Shown: positions 1-9,041, counted from the first letter of the stretch. The stretch: 64,000 nt of DNA from Acinetobacter calcoaceticus (GCF_900520355.1 NZ_LS999521.1:2914001-2978000); one strand, 5' to 3'. Numbers and translations are program-made. The notes: generated by a model not told the origin, from the letters alone.

Positions 1-83
1 ATGAACAGCTCAGCTCACACCTTATTTTAGGTTTAACCCTGTTATGCCTAGGACTAGTTATGTATTCACGTCGTCCAACATAA
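1..83 (+). CDS. C-terminal end of EamA/DMT-type membrane transporter (partial)
   Basis: Only the last 26 codons are in the window, read in the third frame and ending with TAA at 81-83. The residues form one hydrophobic helix (LILGLTLLCLGLVMY) followed by a short basic tail, SRRPT. A Glu-Gln-Leu stretch before a final helix that ends Leu-Val-Met-Tyr is typical of the last membrane segment of EamA (drug/metabolite) transporters. That assignment rests on this short tail alone. A hairpin follows directly, which supports a real gene end. Confidence 0.5.
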   Translation, partial: EQLSSHLILGLTLLCLGLVMYSRRPT

Positions 84-89
84 TGTTTG

Positions 90-127
90 ATAACCTGATT
101 GGGACCACTCATCAGGTTATTCTACCC
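90..127 (+). terminator. Hairpin terminator after the transporter gene
   Basis: Perfect 10-bp inverted repeat ATAACCTGAT / ATCAGGTTAT (90-99 and 111-120) with an 11-nt loop, 7 nt after the stop codon. The following bases, TCTACCCC, are a weak T-run, so termination may be incomplete. Confidence 0.5.
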
Positions 128-279
128 CCTCATATTTATATTAATCTTAAGAATAAAAGTTTAGTTTTATTTTAATCCCTCCTTCTATTTTTGTTTACGA
201 AGTAGTCTATAAATTGTATTTGACAGTTTTCTAACGAACGTTTAAAAACTTATTAAAGACAAATAAAGGACATCACGAT

Positions 280-1068
280 ATGTCAAATCAAGAAGGAAAA
301 GTTAGCCGTGAAACCCGCGGACATATTTTTTTAATTGGGCTGGATCGGGCAGCAAAACGTAATGCTTTTGACAGCCACATGATTAAAGATTTATCACAAG
401 CACTCACTGAATATGAAAATAATGATGAGCTGCGCTGTGCAGTAATATTTGCCCATGGTGACCATTTTACGGCTGGATTAGACCTCGTAGAGTTACAACC
501 TAAACTTGCTACTGGTGTTTTTGATTTTAGTGATGAAGAAGTTAATCCTTGGGGCACAGTTGGACGAAAACTGAGTAAACCGTTGATTGTTGCGGTACAA
601 GGTTATTGCTACACCGCAGGCATTGAACTCTTTCTAAATGCAGACATTGCTTTAGCAAGTGAAAATACTCAGTTTGCACAAATGGAAGTCCAACGTGGCA
701 TCTTACCTTTTGGTGGGGCAACAGCACGCTTTACTCAAGCTGCGGGTTGGGCCAAAGCCATGCGCTACTTGCTTACGGGTGACCCTTTTGATGCAAAAGC
801 CGCCTTGGATATGAACCTAATTACAGAAATTTGTCCTGAAGGTACTGAACTCAACCGTGCAATAGAGCTCGCTGAACATATTGCTCAAGCGGCTCCACTC
901 GCGGTAAAAGCTACCCTAGCTTCAGCACGTGAAGCCATCAATGAAGGTTATCAAGCTGCATTTAGTCAGTTACAAAATCATCTTCATCCCTTATTAAAAA
1001 CTGAAGATGTACAAGAAGGAGTTTTTGCCATGTTGCAAAAAAGACCTCCTGTTTTTAAAGGTAAATAA
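280..1068 (+). CDS. Enoyl-CoA hydratase/isomerase (crotonase) family protein
   Basis: A 262-residue crotonase-fold protein, the usual length for the family. The first oxyanion-hole segment is seen in HGDHFTAGLDLVEL (about residue 60) and the second in QGYCYTAGIELFLNADIALA (about residues 107-126). The family acts on acyl-CoA thioesters (hydration, isomerisation or related chemistry); the exact substrate cannot be read from the sequence. An ATG preceded by AAAGGA sets the start. It is the first gene of an apparent operon with an alpha/beta hydrolase (34-bp gap) and a TetR regulator, suggesting an inducible acyl-CoA or lipid-like degradation function. A TTGACA-like box at 220-225 could be its -35 element. 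Confidence 0.85.
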   Translation: MSNQEGKVSRETRGHIFLIGLDRAAKRNAFDSHMIKDLSQALTEYENNDELRCAVIFAHGDHFTAGLDLVELQPKLATGVFDFSDEEVNPWGTVGRKLSKPLIVAVQGYCYTAGIELFLNADIALASENTQFAQMEVQRGILPFGGATARFTQAAGWAKAMRYLLTGDPFDAKAALDMNLITEICPEGTELNRAIELAEHIAQAAPLAVKATLASAREAINEGYQAAFSQLQNHLHPLLKTEDVQEGVFAMLQKRPPVFKGK

Positions 1069-1102
1069 CTTTCATCACGCTAGAAAAATAAAGAGAAAAG
1101 CA

Positions 1103-1987
1103 ATGCAATTAGCAACTCAAACGAACGAACAGCTTAGCCAAAATGTACAATTTTCAGCTTTAGATGGCTATCAACTCTACGGCACACGTTACTTTACGAC
1201 GACACCAGCTAAAGCCAATATTGTCGTTGCCGGAGCTACTGGCGTACCACACGAGTTTTACCGTCGCTTTGCTGAATATATGACGCAATATAGTTATCAA
1301 GTATTTACCTTTGATTATCGCGGTGTGGGGAAATCGAGTCCCAAATCTTTAAAAGGCTTTGATATGTCTTACCTCGACTGGGGCAAACTCGATTTAGCAG
1401 GTGCCATTGAATATTTGTCAAAAGAACCCCTACCACTTTTAATGGTGGGTCATTCTTACGGCGGGCATGCATTAGGGCTATTACCTAATCATGATAAATT
1501 ATTGGCCTGCTACACCTTTGGCACTGGGGCTGGCTGGCATGGCTATATGCCACTCAAAGAACGTTTTAAAGTTCAAGTGGTCTGGAATATCGTGTTTCCG
1601 CCTATTGTTGCGGTGACAGGTTATTTACCTTGGAGCAAATTTAATATGGGTTCTGATTTGCCTCTGAATGTTTATAAACAGTGGCGTAAATGGTGTAAAC
1701 ATCCCAAGTACTTTTTTGCTGACCCAGAACAGCAACATTTAATTGAGCAATATGCCTCAGTTAAAACACCAATTTATGCAACCTCTGCCCTTGATGATGA
1801 CTGGGCTTTACCGACTTCTTGCCGTGCATTTATGCAATATTATCGACAAGCTCCGGTCACCTACATTAGCCTTCAACCACAAGATGTTTCAATGAAAACC
1901 ATTGGGCACATGGGCTACTTTAAAAAAGGTGCTGAACAGATCTGGAGTAAAGTCCGCACCACTTTTGATGATTTGGTAAAAGCCTGA
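1103..1987 (+). CDS. Alpha/beta hydrolase
   Basis: The ATG at 1103 is preferred over an upstream in-frame start inside the crotonase gene because it follows a purine-rich AAGAGAAAAG. The 294-residue product has the nucleophile elbow G-H-S-Y-G-G (VGHSYGGHA), a likely acid in SALDDDW and a catalytic His in IGHMGYF near the C-terminus, so the Ser-Asp-His triad appears complete. There is no signal peptide, so it is cytoplasmic. It resembles predicted serine hydrolases with a DYRGVGKS strand-loop. The substrate is unknown. It sits between the crotonase and the TetR gene with short gaps and is presumably co-transcribed. Confidence 0.85.
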   Translation: MQLATQTNEQLSQNVQFSALDGYQLYGTRYFTTTPAKANIVVAGATGVPHEFYRRFAEYMTQYSYQVFTFDYRGVGKSSPKSLKGFDMSYLDWGKLDLAGAIEYLSKEPLPLLMVGHSYGGHALGLLPNHDKLLACYTFGTGAGWHGYMPLKERFKVQVVWNIVFPPIVAVTGYLPWSKFNMGSDLPLNVYKQWRKWCKHPKYFFADPEQQHLIEQYASVKTPIYATSALDDDWALPTSCRAFMQYYRQAPVTYISLQPQDVSMKTIGHMGYFKKGAEQIWSKVRTTFDDLVKA

Positions 1988-2009
1988 TTTATATTTTGGA
2001 TAATTTAAG

Positions 2010-2570
2010 ATGAGACCGCAGAAACTTGCGAAAGAAGAATTGCTCAAGCACTGTGCTTTGCAGTTTAAAACCTATGGTTACGCAGGCACCAGTATGGACA
2101 TGCTGGCAAAGGCTTGCGGCCTAACCAAAGCTTCTTTTTATTATTATTATCCAAACAAAGAAGCACTATTGCTTGAAGTGTTGAATGGCACTCATCAGTA
2201 TTTAATCCATTCTTTATTTCAAAGCACAGCAAATTCTGACTGCTCTGCAATTGAACGGTTTGAGCAAATGCATGAGCGTGCTATTCATTTTTTTACACAA
2301 GGTGTTAACGGCTGCTTAATAGGTATCATTTCTATGGAAGCAGCATATGGCTCACCTAAAATTTTAGCCAAAGTACGCAGCATTTTTCAGGACTGGCAAC
2401 TTTCAATTCAGTCTATTTTTGCAAAGTGCATTGCTCAAGATCAAGCAGAGATTTTAGCAAAACAAAGTATTGCTGATTATGAAGGTGCGATCTTGATGTA
2501 CCGTGTCACCCATGATGAGTTTTATATTAATCAAGTCAAACAACGTATTCTTGGATTTCTCAGTTCATAA
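2010..2570 (+). CDS. TetR/AcrR family transcriptional regulator
   Basis: A 186-residue regulator with an N-terminal helix-turn-helix: the segment around residues 10-55 contains the classic YGYAGTSMDMLAKACGLTKA and the FYYYYPNKEALL ending of TetR DNA-binding domains. The C-terminal half is the ligand/dimer domain and is not diagnostic. It lies 22 bp after the hydrolase gene as the last gene of the operon, so it probably represses its own operon. A near-palindrome TAACGAACGTTTA at 232-244, upstream of the crotonase gene, is a possible operator. The ligand is probably an acyl-CoA or hydrophobic compound, which is inference only. Confidence 0.85.
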   Translation: MRPQKLAKEELLKHCALQFKTYGYAGTSMDMLAKACGLTKASFYYYYPNKEALLLEVLNGTHQYLIHSLFQSTANSDCSAIERFEQMHERAIHFFTQGVNGCLIGIISMEAAYGSPKILAKVRSIFQDWQLSIQSIFAKCIAQDQAEILAKQSIADYEGAILMYRVTHDEFYINQVKQRILGFLSS

Positions 2571-2602
2571 AAATAAAGCCCACTTGAAGTGGGCTTTATT
2601 TG
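2571..2602. terminator. Bidirectional terminator between TetR gene and pgaD
   Basis: Stem AAAGCCCACTT / AAGTGGGCTTT with a short GA loop, flanked by A-run and T-run on the two sides. It sits between the convergent TetR and pga genes and can serve both. Confidence 0.85.
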
Positions 2603-2613
2603 ATTAATAAGGC

Positions 2614-3033
2614 TTATTCAACTCGAATAATTTTGCCTAGTTCATCGTGGTGAACGACTGTAATTTTTTGGCTACGTCCCTGCTCAATTTCATGTTCAGG
2701 TAAATCAAAATAGCGAGCATAATCATCAGTCTGTTTCATTTTAAGCGCACTACCACCGACACGACGCTCAGGTAGCACATGGCTCCACAACAATAAACAC
2801 ATTGCACAAGCAATTAATGCTGTAAGGCCATGTTCAATTCCTAAACCAAAGGCACTAAATAAGCGGTGTACCAAATGAGTTTTTTGTAGTTCAACCAATA
2901 ACCATACAAACACGAACGGACGCCACAACAACAACCAAACCGCCCACATCATGGCTGTGCTTGTTGTAGAAGCATAGCGTTTATGCCATGGTAATTGACG
3001 GCGTAAATCAATAATCAACGAATCTGTCTTCAT
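2614..3033 (-). CDS. pgaD: PgaD-like protein of poly-N-acetylglucosamine synthesis
   Basis: A 139-residue protein with two hydrophobic segments (about residues 27-50 and 67-90) and a polar tail, the size and layout of PgaD. In PNAG systems PgaD is the small inner-membrane partner that, with PgaC, forms the c-di-GMP-responsive synthase. Sequence conservation in PgaD is low, so the call rests mainly on its position directly downstream of pgaC. An 89-bp gap to pgaC contains the stem GTGCTGT/ACAGCAC (3054-3060 and 3082-3088), which could attenuate or process the transcript. Confidence 0.75.
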   Translation of the reverse strand: MKTDSLIIDLRRQLPWHKRYASTTSTAMMWAVWLLLWRPFVFVWLLVELQKTHLVHRLFSAFGLGIEHGLTALIACAMCLLLWSHVLPERRVGGSALKMKQTDDYARYFDLPEHEIEQGRSQKITVVHHDELGKIIRVE

Positions 3034-3122
3034 TTCTCTCTTTACCTAACGAAGTGCTGTGCTTTTTCCCCAGACATCAATACAGCACGATCTTTAAAAT
3101 CTCATGACTCTTGCATTTCATT

Positions 3123-4379
3123 CTAGCGAATGCCCCGATCTGGGCTCACCCAACGTGCTCGTTTCTCATCTCCACGTCGTAAGACTTTTGGAAATGCCAC
3201 AATGGTTGCCGAAATCGTAATTAACCAAAAGACAAGCGGGTACCAAATCATCCAGAAATAATTTTTTCCTAGGTTTGGTTCATAACGACTATCCATCCAT
3301 TTGCTTAAAGCAAACTGAATTAGACAAGTTGCCCCCAATAAAATGCCGCTACCATACGGTAAAAATGGAGAGCTCACAACGGCTAGTGCTGGTAGTGGTA
3401 AAATAAAATGCGCCAACCACAATACAGCCATCGCTAGCATTAAATATGACCATACTAATGTTAAGCAAAGCTCAAACATTAAAGGCCATAAAAAATTCAA
3501 TTTTGGTTTGGTGAACACATCAATATTTTTAATTAATACTTGTGCGCCACCCATTGCCCAACGTAACCGTTGTTTCCACAACCCATTTAAGGTTTCAGGC
3601 ATTAAAATCCAGACCAAGGCATTCGGTTCAAACTCAATATCCCAACCTGCACGCTGTAATTTCCAAGTAATATCGATATCTTCAGTCAACATATTAGGTG
3701 ACCAATAGTCGACTTGGTGAACGGCGCTTTTACGAAAAGCCGTAATTACGCCTGATACGGTAAACAGTCGACCAAAGGTACGTTGTGCACGTTTAATCAT
3801 ACCTACAATCGAAGAAAACTCACCGACCTGAATACGCCCTAATAAAGTTGAGCGAGTGCGGATACGAGGGTTTCCAGTAACCGCAGCAACTGTTGGATTT
3901 TCAAGAAAATGACGAATCATCCACTTTGCTGCATGTGGATCAAGTAAAGCATCACCGTCAATACCAATTAAAAATTCGGCATCGGTCATTAAGCTTCCGG
4001 CTTGCAATCCCATGGCTTTACCTTGGTTTTGAGCCAAATGAACAACACGTAATTTTTCATGTTGTTCTGCTAAACGGTCAAGTACTTCACCTGTATTATC
4101 TGAGCTACCATCATTAATCGCGATGACTTCAAAATGAGGATAGTCTAGTTTTAAAGCATGGCTAATGGTTTCTTCTGCATTATCCCCTTCATTAAAACAA
4201 GGAACTAATACAGCGACTTTTGGATAACTTTCTAATGGAGCTGGTTGATCATAAGCTGGAGCCTGACGTTCTTTCCAATAGAAAATGATCGCACCCATCA
4301 TCCATAAATACGACATGAATAATGGATAATAAAAAACGAATTTTAAGGCATGCGACCATATCGCAGCAAAGATTGTCAT
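3123..4379 (-). CDS. pgaC: Poly-beta-1,6-N-acetylglucosamine synthase (GT2)
   Basis: A 418-residue processive family-2 glycosyltransferase. The catalytic signature is complete: INDGSSDNT, the D-x-D in GIDGDALLD, the base in TEDIDITWKLQ, and the QxxRW motif in QRLRWAMGG. Hydrophobic helices lie at the N-terminus (about residues 8-30) and in the last 130 residues, placing the active site at the cytoplasmic face of the inner membrane. It polymerises UDP-GlcNAc into PNAG together with PgaD. The pgaB stop is 13 bp upstream, so the two genes are co-transcribed. Confidence 0.92.
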   Translation of the reverse strand: MTIFAAIWSHALKFVFYYPLFMSYLWMMGAIIFYWKERQAPAYDQPAPLESYPKVAVLVPCFNEGDNAEETISHALKLDYPHFEVIAINDGSSDNTGEVLDRLAEQHEKLRVVHLAQNQGKAMGLQAGSLMTDAEFLIGIDGDALLDPHAAKWMIRHFLENPTVAAVTGNPRIRTRSTLLGRIQVGEFSSIVGMIKRAQRTFGRLFTVSGVITAFRKSAVHQVDYWSPNMLTEDIDITWKLQRAGWDIEFEPNALVWILMPETLNGLWKQRLRWAMGGAQVLIKNIDVFTKPKLNFLWPLMFELCLTLVWSYLMLAMAVLWLAHFILPLPALAVVSSPFLPYGSGILLGATCLIQFALSKWMDSRYEPNLGKNYFWMIWYPLVFWLITISATIVAFPKVLRRGDEKRARWVSPDRGIR

Positions 4380-4392
4380 GTTTCAGCCCCGA

Positions 4393-6387
4393 CTACGGCA
4401 CAAGACGAGATGATTTTTCAGCAAATGCTTTATGCATCACATCAACATCTGGATGATCTTTGATTGGATCATCTGGATAATATCCGACATGCATTACACC
4501 TTGCTGATAAAGAGAATGAATTGTTGCTGCCATTTCAGCTGAAGGTACCTTTTCGTTTTTACGCCAGTCGGTTGCCTGTAATTCAAAAACGGTTTTCTTA
4601 ATGCCATTCGGGTATTGTTTTACCCGATCAACCATATCTTTATAGAATTGATCAGCATTATCGACCTGCTCCATATAAGGCATTGCCATAATAGCTGTAA
4701 AATCATAACGCTTTAATGACTCTTCAAGCGACTGTGAGTACCAGTTTTCAGCATATGGTTTTAAAGCCACTTGTGCATATAAATTACGTGCAGTCAGCAA
4801 GAATGGCTCATATTGTCGAACATCTTCAACCAACTCCATAGCGAAATCATCAAGGTATCTGGTCTTAAACGCTGTCCATTTTTGCAAGTCTTGATCATTT
4901 TCACGAATCTTGGCCAAATCTGTTGGCAAACCATGTTTCGCATAGGCTTTTAACGCATCAGGGCTTGCATCTTCATAATCAGATAATGTCACATCATCAT
5001 GGAACAAGATGCCATTAAACGGCGTTGATTTTGCCAAATCTTGATAAATTTCACGAATTGTTTGGCGGGCTTCTGGCGAGAAAGGACTCAAACGGATATA
5101 GCCCATGTTCAGGTGTTCACCTGCTTTCTCCTGCTGAGTCACCACCAAGTCTTTAGAAACAGGATCAGTCTTTGGTAATTCCCATGCCAATAATGGCATC
5201 CATGCATAAATACGACTTACAGGTGTGCGTGTCTGGATTTGCCACGCCACACGGTTAAACAAGTCTGCACGCATTGGAATATGGCGGTTTGGGAAATAAA
5301 CCATATCAGCAGAACCATTCGCATCGGGATCTGAAAATGCCTGTAAATAAACGGTATTTACACCCATTCCATTAATTCGATCTAACAAGTGTCCTAAATT
5401 ACGCTCTTGTTGTTTCGGGTCCAGATCATAAATATAATCGAGATCAACATGCATGATTTTTTGAGGACGATTATTATCTGTCAGATTTAATTCACGACTT
5501 TTAATTTCCTGAGATAAATCATCAGTTGTCATTCCACCTTCGACCAAAATACGGCTCATATTTTGTAAAGACTGTTTAGCATGATCTGCCCCATCATCAA
5601 GTGTGATGGTAATAGGCATTCCAAGGTTTTTCGCAATTTGAATGGTTTGCATATTATAGCGACCATATGGCCATACCATAATACGAGGCGAACGTAAGCC
5701 ATGGGCTTTAAGTAATTCATTATTCTTTTTCAGGTCATTATAAATACGAGCCTGATATTGTTCGTCGTTTTCGTAGCTTTGAGTTTTAATATCGTAAAAA
5801 CGTGTGGTTGCCGCAGGTTCTGAATTACCTTGAGGGTTGCCCGTAATACCGCGGTGCAAATGATAGCTATGGCTCGCAATTTCAACCAGACCACTATCTT
5901 GCATCTCTTTTAGCTCATTCCAGCTCAAGATTTTATCACGTGAAATTTCTTCACCAGAAAAATCAACCTTCTGACCGGATTTTGGCTCTAGCCATGAACC
6001 GACCACTGCTAAAACAACAGGAATCTTTTTAGCTTTAATTACAGGGTATGCATTTTGATAAAAAGATTGATATCCGTCATCTACCGTCAATAATACTGGC
6101 TTAGTCGGCAGTCGATATTTACCTTGATGTGCACGGATTAACTGATCAACAGTAATAAAATGGAAGCCATTCTTTTGTAACCATTCAACATGCTGAGTAA
6201 ATTGTTGAGTCGTGACCGCATACTCAGGAATCATTGCATTTTTTGTATCAGTAATTTCATGATACCCAATGACCGTAAGTGTTGAAGCATCGAGTTTTTG
6301 TGGTTTAGCCAATGCCATACCTGACATGCCAGCAAGGGCCAATCCAAGAGTAAGATTCAACAAAGGAGATGCAAAGCGGATAATCAT
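4393..6387 (-). CDS. pgaB: Poly-beta-1,6-GlcNAc N-deacetylase PgaB
   Basis: A 664-residue two-domain enzyme. The N-terminal polysaccharide-deacetylase (NodB) domain shows the Asp-Asp motif in LLTVDDGYQSF and the metal-binding His pair in IASHSYHLH. The C-terminal half is the PgaB glycoside-hydrolase-like domain, with acidic residues in FNGILFHDDVTLSDYED. The enzyme partly deacetylates PNAG in the periplasm to allow export. The ATG at 6387 follows TGAGACG and is preferred over a TTG 15 nt upstream. The N-terminus is a signal peptide ending in MSGMALA without a lipobox Cys, unlike the E. coli lipoprotein. No pgaA porin gene lies upstream. Confidence 0.9.
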   Translation of the reverse strand: MIIRFASPLLNLTLGLALAGMSGMALAKPQKLDASTLTVIGYHEITDTKNAMIPEYAVTTQQFTQHVEWLQKNGFHFITVDQLIRAHQGKYRLPTKPVLLTVDDGYQSFYQNAYPVIKAKKIPVVLAVVGSWLEPKSGQKVDFSGEEISRDKILSWNELKEMQDSGLVEIASHSYHLHRGITGNPQGNSEPAATTRFYDIKTQSYENDEQYQARIYNDLKKNNELLKAHGLRSPRIMVWPYGRYNMQTIQIAKNLGMPITITLDDGADHAKQSLQNMSRILVEGGMTTDDLSQEIKSRELNLTDNNRPQKIMHVDLDYIYDLDPKQQERNLGHLLDRINGMGVNTVYLQAFSDPDANGSADMVYFPNRHIPMRADLFNRVAWQIQTRTPVSRIYAWMPLLAWELPKTDPVSKDLVVTQQEKAGEHLNMGYIRLSPFSPEARQTIREIYQDLAKSTPFNGILFHDDVTLSDYEDASPDALKAYAKHGLPTDLAKIRENDQDLQKWTAFKTRYLDDFAMELVEDVRQYEPFLLTARNLYAQVALKPYAENWYSQSLEESLKRYDFTAIMAMPYMEQVDNADQFYKDMVDRVKQYPNGIKKTVFELQATDWRKNEKVPSAEMAATIHSLYQQGVMHVGYYPDDPIKDHPDVDVMHKAFAEKSSRLVP

Positions 6388-6593
6388 GAAATAGCGTCTC
6401 AATATAGATGACTGATGTGAAGTTTGATCCGATGGACTTTGGATTTATCTAAGCCGACCTTAAGATCAAAACTATTTATAAAAAACAGTTTTTCAGATGC
6501 CATTTATAATCAAATAAACTGAAAGTAATCTTAAATATTCAAAAAGCTAAAATATAAATTATGAATGTATTTATATTTAAAGCTCATATAAAC

Positions 6594-6620
6594 AAGAAAG
6601 CCCCCTAAAGGGCTTCAAAT
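6594..6620 (-). terminator. Terminator of the FKBP gene
   Basis: AAGCCC / GGGCTT stem (6598-6603 and 6610-6615) just after the FKBP stop. It is followed on the minus strand by CTTTCTTGTTT, and there is also a T-run on the plus side. Confidence 0.65.
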
Positions 6621-6626
6621 TTTTCA

Positions 6627-6965
6627 CTAGTCCCGGGTTTTAACATCAAACAATTCAATTTCAAAAATCAAATTAGAATTGGCTGGAATAATCTTACCCA
6701 TTTTACGCTCACCATATGCTAAATGAGCAGGTACGATTAATTTACGTTTACCGCCAACTTTCATTCCCATGATACCTTGGTCCCAGCCTTTAATGACACG
6801 ACCTGTACCAATCACACACTCAAAGTAATTACCGCGATCAATTGAAGAGTCGAATTTGGTACCATCTTCTAACCAACCTGTATAGTGAGTGGTAATTAAA
6901 GCGCCTTTAACAGCTTCTTTGCCTTCACCTATCTTTAAGTCGATAATTTCTAATTCATTTGACAT
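6627..6965 (-). CDS. FKBP-type peptidyl-prolyl cis-trans isomerase
   Basis: A 112-residue single-domain FKBP. Family motifs are clear: VKGALITTHYTGWLEDGTKFDSS, the VIKGWDQGIMGMKVGGKR helix-strand segment and the LAYGERKMGKIIPANSNLIFEIEL end. These carry most of the usual active-site aromatic and acidic residues (Y, F, D, W, Y, F). There is no signal peptide, so it acts in the cytoplasm, catalysing proline isomerisation during folding. It is a stand-alone gene with its own terminator, upstream of the pga genes and not obviously linked to them in function. Confidence 0.92.
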   Translation of the reverse strand: MSNELEIIDLKIGEGKEAVKGALITTHYTGWLEDGTKFDSSIDRGNYFECVIGTGRVIKGWDQGIMGMKVGGKRKLIVPAHLAYGERKMGKIIPANSNLIFEIELFDVKTRD

Positions 6966-7051
6966 GGTTTACCCCTTGAATCGAATTTCTAAATAGCAAC
7001 TGGTGCCTAGTGTACCAATTGAATCTGTCGAATTTGTTGCGCTTTTCTATT

Positions 7052-7582
7052 TTACTGTAACTGGGTCCACACCACATTGGCTTGCCCCTTATCACCTAAA
7101 AGGGTCCACTCTGTGTCCATAACATTTAACTGTAGTTGCATGGTACGTTCACATAGTTTTTCTAGCTCTACTGTGCTCGCGGGCGCAAGCTGCCAGACTT
7201 GAACATTACTTAACGTTTTAATTTTGCTATTTCTCTTCCACCACTCTTCGACTTGTGTGCCATAGACAACAATTACAACTTTTTTACAACGCGCACTGGC
7301 TTTTTTGACTTTATCTTCTGAAGGTAAACCCACTTCAATCCATGTTTCTAGCTGACCTGTTAAATCCTTTTGCCATAGCGCAGGCTCATCAGTTTCAAAA
7401 AGGTCTTTCGTAAACTCAAGTTCATCACTTGCAAAACGGGCAAAAGCCATTAAACGAACCATTAATCGTTCTATAGTTTCAGAAGGATGCAAAGCGAGAG
7501 TAAGTTGATAATCACCGTAAATATGGTCATCCATATTGGCAATATTCAAATCTGCTTTATAAATTGTTGCTTTAAGCGCCAT
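7052..7582 (-). CDS. yaeQ: YaeQ family protein
   Basis: A 176-residue protein matching YaeQ along its length: the opening MALKATIYKADLNIANMDDH, the YGDYQLTLALHPSETIERLMVR segment and the WIEVGLPSEDKVKKASARCK stretch are characteristic. YaeQ has a PD-(D/E)XK nuclease-like fold. Its cellular role is not settled; a link to transcript-elongation control has been proposed in enterobacteria. It has no signal peptide. It is a single gene with no obvious operon partner. Confidence 0.88.
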   Translation of the reverse strand: MALKATIYKADLNIANMDDHIYGDYQLTLALHPSETIERLMVRLMAFARFASDELEFTKDLFETDEPALWQKDLTGQLETWIEVGLPSEDKVKKASARCKKVVIVVYGTQVEEWWKRNSKIKTLSNVQVWQLAPASTVELEKLCERTMQLQLNVMDTEWTLLGDKGQANVVWTQLQ

Positions 7583-7771
7583 GGTTAAAATGTCCCAAAA
7601 TTTGGCGCTAAGGATACTCGATTTTAGCTAAAAAATTATAAAAAAACTGAGTAATGCGAAAACATAGCAATATGAAATTTGCATATTCCTCCAAAACGCT
7701 CCACTTAATTTTAGAGTTGGCTGGCTTTTTGCTTAAAAGAGATATTCTCCTCTTCCTAAAATTGATGACTT

Positions 7772-9034
7772 ATGTGGCAAAAGCTCAAGCGTAGTTTATT
7801 TTTACAGGTTCTTTGTGCTCTCTTTCTTGGAGTTGCAGTTGGAGCTGGTTTTCATGATTTCTCCCTATCTTTAAAGCCATTGGGTGACGGTTTTATCTCT
7901 TTAATTAAAATGCTGATTGCACCAATTGTGTTTTGTGTCGTTGTACTTGGTATTTATGGTGCAAATGATATTAAAAAAATGGGCAAAGTCGGTGCAAAAA
8001 CCATTCTCTATTTTGAAGTGGTCACAAGTTTCGCTTTAGTTTTAGGCATTATTGTGGCCTATGTATTTAAACCTGGCGTCGGCATGAATATCGATATCAG
8101 CCATTTAGATGCAAAAGATTTAAGCACCTATACCGAACGTGCCCATGAAATGCACTCCGGTTCTGATTTCATACTGAACATTATTCCAAAAACATTTACT
8201 GGTGCTTTTGCTAACGGCGATATTTTACAAGTTTTACTGATTGCCATTTTATTTGGCGTTTCCCTACTCTTAATTCCAAAACATTTAGCAGAGTTAGTAC
8301 GACAAGCTCTTGAGGCTTTCTCTGAAGTCTTCTTTAAAATTATGGGGCTGATTATTCGTTTAGCCCCTATTGGTGTGTTCGGTTCAGTGGCCTACACCAC
8401 TGCTAAATTTGGTTTAGATTCACTTCTACAATTGGGCTATTTGGTTTTACTGTTTTATGCGACCTGCATTTTATTTGTTGTGGTTGTTTTAGGTTCAATT
8501 TTAAAACTTACCGGTCTCAACATTTTTAAATTCGTGGCTTATTTTAAAGATGAGTTAGCCATTGTTTTGGGTACCGCCTCTTCTGATTCTGTTTTACCCC
8601 AAATTATGAAAAAGCTCAGAAATCTGGGAATTAAAGATTCAACCGTAGGGCTGGTCATTCCAACTGGTTATTCTTTTAATCTGGATGGATTTTCAATTTA
8701 CTTAACTCTAGGTGTTATTTTTATTGCACAGGCCTGCAATATTGATTTATCTATGCATGACTTACTGGCTATTTTACTGGTTTCTCTCATCACGTCTAAA
8801 GGCGCTCATGGAATTCCTGGTTCAGCATTAGTTATTCTTGCAGCCACGCTTTCAGTGATTCCAAGCCTTCCTGCGATTGGTTTAGTACTTTTACTTTCAG
8901 TAGACTGGTTTATTGGAATTATCCGTGCCTGTACCAACTTGATTGGTAACTGTGTCGCAGCGGTAGTCATTGCGCATTGGGAAAAAGATATTGACCATGC
9001 TCAAGCTAAAGCCGTGCTAAATACAAAACCTTAA
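7772..9034 (+). CDS. Dicarboxylate/amino acid:cation symporter (DAACS family)
   Basis: A 420-residue inner-membrane transporter with about eight hydrophobic segments and both re-entrant-loop signatures of the glutamate/C4-dicarboxylate (GltP/DctA) family. A Ser-rich hairpin lies in LGTASSDSVLPQIMKKL, NLDGFSIYLTLGVIF lies in TM7, and TSKGAHGIPGSALVILAAT in hairpin 2. The last helix, VDWFIGIIRACTNLIGN, holds the Asp and Arg that bind cation and substrate carboxylate. It imports C4-dicarboxylates or acidic amino acids with protons or sodium; the exact substrate is not decided by the sequence. It is a single gene, convergent with the CobW-family gene. Confidence 0.88.
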   Translation: MWQKLKRSLFLQVLCALFLGVAVGAGFHDFSLSLKPLGDGFISLIKMLIAPIVFCVVVLGIYGANDIKKMGKVGAKTILYFEVVTSFALVLGIIVAYVFKPGVGMNIDISHLDAKDLSTYTERAHEMHSGSDFILNIIPKTFTGAFANGDILQVLLIAILFGVSLLLIPKHLAELVRQALEAFSEVFFKIMGLIIRLAPIGVFGSVAYTTAKFGLDSLLQLGYLVLLFYATCILFVVVVLGSILKLTGLNIFKFVAYFKDELAIVLGTASSDSVLPQIMKKLRNLGIKDSTVGLVIPTGYSFNLDGFSIYLTLGVIFIAQACNIDLSMHDLLAILLVSLITSKGAHGIPGSALVILAATLSVIPSLPAIGLVLLLSVDWFIGIIRACTNLIGNCVAAVVIAHWEKDIDHAQAKAVLNTKP

Positions 9035-9041
9035 ATCCGTT

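Noticed and set aside
1007..1102. Upstream start for the alpha/beta hydrolase inside the crotonase gene
   Set aside because: It would overlap the crotonase gene by 62 bp without a ribosome site; ATG 1103 has a good one and gives a normal N-terminus.
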